5,924 nucleotides of DNA, taken from the NCBI GenBank assembly GCA_021793495.1, contig JAJYSQ010000132.1, positions 1 through 5,924 on the forward strand, in the 5' to 3' direction. The notes under the pieces were generated by a model, which was not told the origin of the DNA, did no database searches, and saw only the letters and a list, made by a program, of their open reading frames with translations. Made by a program: the position numbers and the translations under genes. Shown here piece after piece: positions 1 to 5,313 of the stretch. Position 1 is the first letter of the stretch. Each line of letters opens with the position of its first letter. The DNA comes from Actinomycetes bacterium (lineage in GTDB: Bacteria > Actinomycetota > Actinomycetes > JAJYSQ01).

Positions 1-1242
1 CAGGGGTACGTCGGGCTGTCCGTGGCCGCCGGCGCCGCCACGGTCGGCATGCGGGTCCATGGGGTGGATGCCGACCCCGACCGGATCGCCGGGCTCACCG
101 CCGGACGCAACGTGGTCCCCGGGGTCTCCGACGAGGTGGTCGCGCTGGCGATCGAGACCGGGCGGCTGACCTTCGGCACCGACCCCGCGGTGGTCACCGA
201 GGCCGACGTCGTGCTGGTCTGCGTACCGACCCCGGTCCACGAGCACCGACCCGACCTGCGGTGGATCGAGTCGGCCGGCCGGGACATCGCCCCGCACCTG
301 CACCCGGGTGCCCTGGTGATCCTGGAGTCCACCACGTACCCGGGGACCACCGAGCAGGTGCTCCAGCCCCTGCTGGAGGCCGGCGGGCTGCGGGCCGGAC
401 GCGACTTCCTGCTCGGGTACTCCCCCGAGCGCATCGACCCGGGCAACCCGAAGTACGGGCTGGCCAACACCCCGCGCGTGGTGGGCGGGCTGGACACCGA
501 CTCGACCCGGGCCTCGGCCGCCTTCTACGCCCAGGTGGTCGAGGAGGTGATGCCGCTGTCCAGCCTGCGCGCCGCGGAGATGGCCAAGCTGCTGGAGAAC
601 ACCTTCCGCATGGTGAACATCGCGCTGGTCAACGAGCTCGCGATGCTCTGCGCCGAACAGGGCATCGACACCTGGGAGGTGATCGACGCCGCGGCGACCA
701 AGCCGTTCGGCTTCATGCCGTTCTCCCCCGGCCCCGGGGTCGGTGGGCACTGCATCCCGCTGGACCCGACCTACCTGGCGTGGCAGTCCCGACGGGACAC
801 CGGCAAGCCGTTCCGGATGGTCGAGATGGCGCAGGACATCAACGCCGGCATGCCGGAGTACGTCACCCGCCGGGTGATCGACGCCCTCGGCCGGCACGGG
901 CTGGCGATCACCGGGGCGCGACTGCTCGTCCTCGGCGTCACCTACAAGCCGAACGTCGGGGACGTGCGGGAGTCCGCGGCCATCGAGGTGATCGCCCAGC
1001 TCGCCCGCCGCGGTGCGAAGGTGTCCTACCACGACCCGTACGTGCCACGGATCGACGAGCACGGGGTCACGCTCACCCGCAAGGCGCTCACCCCGAGGGC
1101 GATCGCCGAGGCCGACGCGGTCCTGCTGCTCACCCCGCACGACTCCTACGACATCGACGCGCTGGCCGACCAGGCACGCCTGCTGTTCGACGCCCGGGGA
1201 GCCGCCCGTCACCGGGCCGGACCGACGGTCGAGGTGCTGTAG
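1..1242 (+). CDS. UDP-sugar 6-dehydrogenase, WbpA/UDP-GlcNAc dehydrogenase-like (5' end missing)
   Basis: Cytoplasmic NAD-dependent enzyme expected to oxidise C6 of a UDP-hexose, most likely UDP-GlcNAc, to the uronic acid for surface glycan synthesis. The frame is open from base 1 and begins QGYVGLSVA, the middle of the N-terminal GxGYVGL dinucleotide-binding motif. Only about ten residues are therefore missing, and the GTG at 22 is internal. Visible hallmarks, in window codons: ESTTYPGTTE from 109; SPERIDPGN from 141; AEMAKLLENTFR with the likely catalytic Lys at 196; the active-site motif GVGGHCIPLDP with the nucleophilic Cys at 251; and GVTYKPNVGDVRES at the C-terminal UDP-binding domain (about 300-400). 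The 413 visible codons fit the usual 420-440 aa. The preceding ATKPFGFMPF stretch is typical of WbpA-type rather than UDP-glucose dehydrogenases. The exact substrate is inferred. The stop TAG abuts the next ATG, consistent with an operon. Confidence 0.93.
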   Translation, partial: QGYVGLSVAAGAATVGMRVHGVDADPDRIAGLTAGRNVVPGVSDEVVALAIETGRLTFGTDPAVVTEADVVLVCVPTPVHEHRPDLRWIESAGRDIAPHLHPGALVILESTTYPGTTEQVLQPLLEAGGLRAGRDFLLGYSPERIDPGNPKYGLANTPRVVGGLDTDSTRASAAFYAQVVEEVMPLSSLRAAEMAKLLENTFRMVNIALVNELAMLCAEQGIDTWEVIDAAATKPFGFMPFSPGPGVGGHCIPLDPTYLAWQSRRDTGKPFRMVEMAQDINAGMPEYVTRRVIDALGRHGLAITGARLLVLGVTYKPNVGDVRESAAIEVIAQLARRGAKVSYHDPYVPRIDEHGVTLTRKALTPRAIAEADAVLLLTPHDSYDIDALADQARLLFDARGAARHRAGPTVEVL

Positions 1243-1542
1243 ATGACCGGGCCCCGGGCGTACGTGCGCACCCCGGCGGCGCTGTGGCGGACCCTGCCCG
1301 GGGAGGTCCTGGTGCTCGGGGTCCCCACCCCGGCAGCCGGGGCGCCCGGCAACGAGCTGGTACGCCTGTCCGGGTCCGCGCCGGTCCTGTGGCAGCTGCT
1401 GGAGCGCCCCCACCGGATCGACGAGCTGGTCGCCGAGGTGGCCCGCGTCTTTCGGGTCCCGGTCGCGGAGGTCGATCCTGCGGTTCGCGACGCGGTCGCC
1501 CGGCTGCGTACCGCCGGTGCGGTCGCCGAGGTCGATCCGTGA
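1243..1542 (+). CDS. PqqD-like (RiPP recognition element) small protein
   Basis: A 99-residue protein with the layout of the PqqD family. An N-terminal beta-rich part (residues about 15-45, LVLGVPTPAAGAPGNELVRL) is followed by the characteristic LSGSAPVLWQLLERPHRIDELVAEVARVF (given here in two parts: LSGSAPVLWQLLE, then RPHRIDELVAEVARVF), then a helix ending AVRDAVARLRTAGAVAEV. In this family the winged-helix fold binds leader sequences of ribosomal peptides, or acts as an adaptor for a partner enzyme; stand-alone copies also occur beside HprK-related kinases and nucleotidyltransferases. Both partner types are encoded here (1539-2663 and 5310 onward), which favours that system. No precursor peptide or radical SAM gene is in view, so a peptide substrate is not shown. 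The ATG directly follows the TAG of the dehydrogenase, with GAGG at 1231-1234 eight bases upstream. The match rests on pattern recognition rather than a profile score. Confidence 0.77.
   Translation: MTGPRAYVRTPAALWRTLPGEVLVLGVPTPAAGAPGNELVRLSGSAPVLWQLLERPHRIDELVAEVARVFRVPVAEVDPAVRDAVARLRTAGAVAEVDP
1462..1539 (+). repeat. 18-base direct repeat, copies 60 bases apart, at the end of the PqqD-like gene
   Basis: GTCGCGGAGGTCGATCCT at 1462-1479 and GTCGCCGAGGTCGATCCG at 1522-1539 match at 16 of 18 bases. Each encodes VAEVDP, exactly 20 codons apart. The second copy forms the C-terminus of the PqqD-like protein and also contains the SD and the first base of the GTG of the nucleotidyltransferase. 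Confidence 0.7.
1528..1531 (+). promoter_or_regulatory. Shine-Dalgarno site for the nucleotidyltransferase
   Basis: GAGG lies seven bases before the GTG at 1539, inside the end of the PqqD-like gene. It supports the overlapping GTG start over the much longer upstream open frame. Confidence 0.6.
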
Positions 1543-2663
1543 CCGCCCTGCTGGACGCCGACCCCCGCGAGCTGCGGACGCTGGCCGCCACGGTCGGCCT
1601 GCTCGGCTGCACCCTCGACGCCCCGAGGGAGCCACTCGAGGAGTCCGACTTCGCCGCGCTGCTGCAGGCCTGTGCCGAGGACCGGATCACCGGGCTTCTG
1701 CTGGAGTCCATCGAGACCGGTCGGATCCCGGCCACCGACGACCAGCGGCAGGACTCGCTCGAGGCGCACTCCGCAGCGATGGCCAGCTGCCTACGGCTGG
1801 ACGGCTTCCTGGTGGCGACCCACCGGCTGCTCGTCGACGCGGGCATCACCCACCGCGTGCTGAAGGGTGCCGCGGCCGCCCACCTGGACTACCCGGACCC
1901 GAGCCTGCGCAGCTACGGTGACGTGGACCTGCTGGTACGCGGCACCGACATCGACGCCACCGTCGCCGCGTTGACCCACGGCGGACTCACCCGGTGCCAA
2001 CCCGAGCTCCGGCCCGGGTACGACCGCCGGTTCGGCAAGGGCACGACCCTGGTCAGCCCCGAGGGGCTCGAGCTGGACCTGCACCGGACGTTCGTGTCGG
2101 GCCCCTACGCGGTGCTGGTGTCCGAGGCCGACCTGTGGGCCGACACCGACACGTTCGTCCTCGGTGGGCACGCCGTGCAGGCCCTGGCCCGCGAGGCCCG
2201 GCTGCTGCACGCCTGCTTCCACGCCACCGTCGGCACCGGCCAGGGCCCGGCCCGGCTGTCCACGGTCCGCGACATCGTCCAGCTCACGCTCGACCCAGAT
2301 CTGGACCCCCGTGCCACCCTCGAGATGGCCGGTCGGTGGCGGGCCGAGGCGGTGGTGGCGCACGCGGTCCGGGTCGCCTGGACCACCCTGCAGGTCGCCG
2401 ACGAGACCACGCTGAGCAGCTGGGCCCGCCGGTACGCACCGGATGCCTGGTCGGCGCGGACACTGGAGGTCTACCGATCGGGTCACTCGGCGGACGCCCC
2501 GGGCGCGTGGGCCACGCTGCGCACCCTCGCCGGCTGGCGAGAGCGGGCCGGCTTCCTGGCGGCGCACCTTGCCCCGCTGAGCGACGCGCAGGGCCGGTCC
2601 CGGCACGGGTCGCTGACCGTCCGCGCCCGGCGGGCCTGGGGCGGGATACGAGGACCGCGGTGA
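1539..2663 (+). CDS. Nucleotidyltransferase family protein (PF14907-like)
   Basis: A 374-residue soluble protein resembling the uncharacterised nucleotidyltransferase family NTP_transf_5. Its core is RVLKGAAAAHLDYP (Lys109-Gly110), then SYGDVDLLV with the paired metal-binding aspartates D128 and D130, then LELDLHRTF with a candidate third carboxylate D180 and H182. This order fits a polymerase-beta type nucleotidyltransferase fold. Residues 1-100 are helical, and the roughly 90 C-terminal residues are not assignable. Family members are presumed to transfer a nucleotide to a protein or small molecule, but no substrate is established. They recur beside PqqD-like proteins and HprK-related kinases, as here. 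The GTG start overlaps the previous stop (GTGA) and has GAGG at 1528-1531, seven bases upstream. The same frame is open back to 261, but that stretch lies inside genes 1 and 2 and reads as low-complexity Arg/Gly/Pro, so it is not coding. Confidence 0.82.
   Translation: MTALLDADPRELRTLAATVGLLGCTLDAPREPLEESDFAALLQACAEDRITGLLLESIETGRIPATDDQRQDSLEAHSAAMASCLRLDGFLVATHRLLVDAGITHRVLKGAAAAHLDYPDPSLRSYGDVDLLVRGTDIDATVAALTHGGLTRCQPELRPGYDRRFGKGTTLVSPEGLELDLHRTFVSGPYAVLVSEADLWADTDTFVLGGHAVQALAREARLLHACFHATVGTGQGPARLSTVRDIVQLTLDPDLDPRATLEMAGRWRAEAVVAHAVRVAWTTLQVADETTLSSWARRYAPDAWSARTLEVYRSGHSADAPGAWATLRTLAGWRERAGFLAAHLAPLSDAQGRSRHGSLTVRARRAWGGIRGPR
2650..2653 (+). promoter_or_regulatory. Shine-Dalgarno site for the membrane protein
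   Basis: GAGG lies six bases before the GTG at 2660, within the last codons of the nucleotidyltransferase gene. It decides the start of the membrane protein, whose frame is open upstream to 1994 but is not protein-like there. Confidence 0.6.
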
Positions 2664-4054
2664 GTGGCCGGTGGGTGCTGGACGCCCCCGACGCTCGGGC
2701 GCGCCCGCTGGACCTGCTCCGCTGGCGGTGGCGGGAGTCCCAGGCCTCGATGCTGGTGCTGGCCGGGGTGGGGGCCTATGCCGCCATCGCGTTCTACGCG
2801 ATGAACCGCTCCGGGTACGACGTGTGGGGCGGGCTGTTCGTCCTGCCGATCCTCCTCGCTCTGAGCATGCCGCTGCTGTCGGTCATGGCCCGTCATGAGG
2901 ACGACCCGCGCCTGGCCACCGTGCTGTTCTGGGCGCTGATCGCCAAGCTGGTGATGGCGATCCCCCGATGGGGGATGGGGTTCATCCTCTACGGCGGGGT
3001 GGCCGACGCCTCGGGCTACTCCGGGGCCGGGGCCATGCTGGCCAACGCGTACCGCCACCTGCACTTCATCGGCCCCCCCAGCACGGTCACCGGGACCAAC
3101 ACACTGCAGGTGATCACCGGGATCATCTACGTGTTCACCGGGAACACCACGCTCGGTGGGTACATCGTGTTCTCCTGGATCGGCTTCTGGGGGCTGTACC
3201 TCTACTACCGTGCGGTCAAGCTCGCTGTTCCCGAGGTGGACCACTTCCGCTACGCCCTGTTCGTGTTCTTCCTGCCCACGATGCTGTTCTGGCCGTCGAG
3301 CATCGGCAAGGACGCCTGGATGTGCATGGGGATCGGGCTGAGCACGTACGGTGCGGCCCGGCTGTTCCGCTCCCGCCGGGGGGCGTACCCGATCCTGGCC
3401 GCCGGGCTGGTGGCCACCGCGATCGTCCGGCCGAACATGACCGCGATCCTGTTCGCTGCGCTGTTCATCGGGTACCTGCTGCGCCCGGCCGGGCCCCGGG
3501 CCACCGTGCTGTCCCCGATCTTCAAGACCCTGGGGATCGTGCTGCTGCTGGTGGCCGGGTTCGTCGTGATCAACAAGGCGAAGAGCTTCTTCGGCCTGAC
3601 CACGCTCAGCGTCACCTCGGTGCAGCACGTCATCCACACGGCCGGGGTGAACACCACCATCGGCGGCTCCTCGTTCACCCCGACCCCGGTGCACAACCCC
3701 TTGGAGTTCCCGGTCGGCGCGGTCACCGTGCTGTTCCGCCCGTTCCCCTGGGAGTCGCACAACATCCAGGTGCTGCTGACCGGGATGGAAGGCGTGTTCC
3801 TGATGGGGGCGACCGCGCTGTCCTGGCGACGGTTCGCCGCCGTGCGGCACCACCTGCGCAACCCGTTCGTCATCATGGCCCTGGTCTACTCCGTGGAGTT
3901 CATCTACGCGTTCTCCCGGTTCGGCAACTACGGCATCATCGCCCGGGAGCGCGCCCAGCTCTACCCGTTCTTCCTGCTCTTTCTCTGCCTGCGGCCATGG
4001 CGCCACGAGCAGCCCGCGGCACTTCCTCTGCGAAAGGCGAGCACCCCCGTATGA
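2660..4054 (+). CDS. Polytopic membrane protein, candidate polysaccharide polymerase
   Basis: A 464-residue integral membrane protein with roughly eleven to thirteen hydrophobic segments. Clear ones lie near residues 31-48, 54-75, 84-101, 166-184, 196-212, 242-257, 259-274, 288-305, 366-388, 401-418 and 432-445. The N-terminus (about 1-29, RWRWRES) is basic and probably cytoplasmic. A polar stretch at about 306-365 is the largest loop and may be extracytoplasmic. FWPSSIGKDAW (210-220) follows a membrane segment, and GNYGIIARERAQLYPF (422-437) lies before the last one. Similar motifs are familiar from uncharacterised membrane proteins of exopolysaccharide clusters. Between sugar-nucleotide genes, a Wzy-like polymerase or a lipid-linked-sugar glycosyltransferase is the natural guess, but neither is proved. 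The GTG overlaps the previous stop as GTGA, and SD GAGG at 2650-2653 supports it. Confidence 0.8.
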   Translation: MSGRWVLDAPDARARPLDLLRWRWRESQASMLVLAGVGAYAAIAFYAMNRSGYDVWGGLFVLPILLALSMPLLSVMARHEDDPRLATVLFWALIAKLVMAIPRWGMGFILYGGVADASGYSGAGAMLANAYRHLHFIGPPSTVTGTNTLQVITGIIYVFTGNTTLGGYIVFSWIGFWGLYLYYRAVKLAVPEVDHFRYALFVFFLPTMLFWPSSIGKDAWMCMGIGLSTYGAARLFRSRRGAYPILAAGLVATAIVRPNMTAILFAALFIGYLLRPAGPRATVLSPIFKTLGIVLLLVAGFVVINKAKSFFGLTTLSVTSVQHVIHTAGVNTTIGGSSFTPTPVHNPLEFPVGAVTVLFRPFPWESHNIQVLLTGMEGVFLMGATALSWRRFAAVRHHLRNPFVIMALVYSVEFIYAFSRFGNYGIIARERAQLYPFFLLFLCLRPWRHEQPAALPLRKASTPV

Positions 4055-5313
4055 GCACCACCACCGGAACCGGTCGCCTGGCCGTGCTGGGCGGGCCACC
4101 GGCCTTCCCGGACGGTCTCCCCCTGGTCCGCCCGACGATCGAGGACGTGCCGGGGCTGGCAGCCCGGTTGACGGCGGTGCTGGCCACCGGGCTGCTGACC
4201 AACGGTCCCCGGGTGCGCGAGCTGGAGGAACGCCTCGCCGACCGGTTGGACGTCGGGCACGTGGTCGCGGTGGGCTCGTGCACCGCCGGGTTGATGCTGG
4301 CCTACCAGGCCCTCGGGGTGCGTGGCCCGGTCGTGCTGCCCAGCTTCACCTTCGCGGCCAGCGCGCACGCGGTGCACTGGGCCGGAGGCACGCCCACGTT
4401 CGCCGAGGCCCGTGAGTCCGACCTGACCCTGGACCCGGTCGATGCGGCCGGGGTGCTGGGCCGGCTGGCAGCCGAGGGTCGCCCGGCCGCCGCCCTGTCG
4501 GCCACGCACGTCTACGGCACTCCCGCGCAGACCGAGGCGCTGGCCGAGCTGGCCGCCGAGCACGGCATCCCGTTGGTCTACGACGCCGCGCATGCCCTCG
4601 GCTCGGCACGGGCCGGCCGGGCGGTCGGCGGATTCGGCACGGTCGAGGTGTTCAGCCTGTCCCCCACGAAGGTGATGTCCGCGGGCGAGGGTGGGATCGT
4701 GGCCACCGAGGACGCCGAGCTGGCCCGCGCCGTGCGGATCGGCCGGGACTACGGCAACCCCGGCTCCTACGACTGCGAGTTCCCCGGGATCAATGCCCGG
4801 ATGTCCGAGCTGCACGCGACCATGGCGCTGTTCTCGTTGGAGCACCTGGACGCCCGGGTGGCCCGGCGCAACGAGCTCGTCGAGGTGTTCCGCGCCGAGC
4901 TGGACGGGGTGCCCGGGGTGCGCATCGTCGACCCGGGGCGCGGCGACGTCTCGACCCGGAAGGATCTCACGCTGGTCGTCGACGCGCAGCCGTACGGGCT
5001 GAACGCCGCCCAGCTGGCCCGCGTGCTGCGCGCCGAGGGCGTGGACTCCCGGCACTACTACGCCCCGCCGATCCACCGGCAGCAGGCCTATGCCGGCCTG
5101 CCGTCGGACGGCGTGCCGTCGGACGGCCTGCCGTCGGACGGCGGCCAGCAGCGTGCCCTGCCGGTGACCGACCGGTTGGCCTCGCAGGTCATCTCCCCAC
5201 CGCTGTGGTCGCACATGGACGACGAGGTGGCGCGGCGAGTGGCACGGCTGGTGGTCGAGGCCGGCGGGCAGGCCACGGCGGTCCGCGAGGTGCTGGTGGA
5301 GGTGCCGGGGTGA
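4051..5313 (+). CDS. DegT/DnrJ/EryC1/StrS-family sugar aminotransferase
   Basis: A PLP-dependent enzyme of 420 residues, expected to transfer an amino group (usually from glutamate) to a keto group on a nucleotide-linked sugar in the cytoplasm. Hallmarks in order: LAVLGGPPAFP and VRPTIEDV at the start; LLTNGPRVRELEERLA; VGSCTAGLMLAYQAL for phosphate binding; LPSFTFAASAHAV; LVYDAAHALGS with the cofactor-binding Asp178; SLSPTKVMSAGEGG with the Schiff-base Lys207; then DYGNPGSYDCEFPGINARMSE (shortened: DYGNPGSY, then GINARMSELHA); and HYYAPPIHRQQAY near the C-terminus. Because Lys207 is present, it should be an aminotransferase and not a ColD-like dehydratase. Length is slightly above the family norm, partly through a 15-residue LPSDG repeat. 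The position (3- or 4-amino) and the sugar cannot be read from the sequence. The ATG overlaps the previous stop as ATGA, with only a weak SD (GGCGAG at 4036-4041). Confidence 0.93.
   Translation: MSTTTGTGRLAVLGGPPAFPDGLPLVRPTIEDVPGLAARLTAVLATGLLTNGPRVRELEERLADRLDVGHVVAVGSCTAGLMLAYQALGVRGPVVLPSFTFAASAHAVHWAGGTPTFAEARESDLTLDPVDAAGVLGRLAAEGRPAAALSATHVYGTPAQTEALAELAAEHGIPLVYDAAHALGSARAGRAVGGFGTVEVFSLSPTKVMSAGEGGIVATEDAELARAVRIGRDYGNPGSYDCEFPGINARMSELHATMALFSLEHLDARVARRNELVEVFRAELDGVPGVRIVDPGRGDVSTRKDLTLVVDAQPYGLNAAQLARVLRAEGVDSRHYYAPPIHRQQAYAGLPSDGVPSDGLPSDGGQQRALPVTDRLASQVISPPLWSHMDDEVARRVARLVVEAGGQATAVREVLVEVPG
5098..5142 (+). repeat. Three 15-base in-frame tandem repeats in the aminotransferase gene
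   Basis: Three consecutive units of (C/G)TGCCGTCGGACGGC differ only in the first base of the middle unit. They encode LPSDG-VPSDG-LPSDG. The repeat sits between the conserved HYYAPPIHRQQAY and the LPVTDRLASQVISPPLW segment, where family members have a variable loop, so it probably lengthens a surface loop without harming the fold. Near identity at the DNA level suggests recent slippage. Confidence 0.95.
5298..5302 (+). promoter_or_regulatory. Shine-Dalgarno site for the HprK-related gene
   Basis: GGAGG lies seven bases before the GTG at 5310, at the end of the aminotransferase gene. It favours GTG 5310 over the in-frame GTG at 5322, which would be 19 bases away. Confidence 0.65.

Noticed and set aside
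261..1538. Upstream extension of the nucleotidyltransferase frame
   Set aside because: It overlaps the dehydrogenase and PqqD-like genes in another frame and reads as Arg/Gly/Pro-rich sequence; GTG 1539 has an SD and a GTGA overlap.
1243..1542. Reading the PqqD-like gene as proof of a lasso-peptide or PQQ cluster
   Set aside because: No precursor peptide, B2 protease, cyclase or radical SAM gene is present, and the surrounding genes are for glycan synthesis.
1130..1849. Open frames on the - strand over the PqqD-like and nucleotidyltransferase genes
   Set aside because: No recognisable motif, Arg/Pro/Ser-rich composition, and they cross gene boundaries well supported on the + strand.
1994..2659. 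Upstream extension of the membrane protein frame
   Set aside because: It overlaps the nucleotidyltransferase in another frame with low-complexity translation; GTG 2660 is well supported.
2960..2976. Perfect 7-base inverted repeat (ATCCCCC, 3-base loop, GGGGGAT) as a possible terminator
   Set aside because: It lies inside the membrane protein gene (AIPRWGM codons), has no T-tract, and is readily explained by base composition.
2483..4099. Long open frame on the - strand (538 codons)
   Set aside because: It lies antisense to the membrane protein; its translation is rich in His, Gln, Gly, Arg and Asp without domains, typical of the reverse frame in GC-rich genes.
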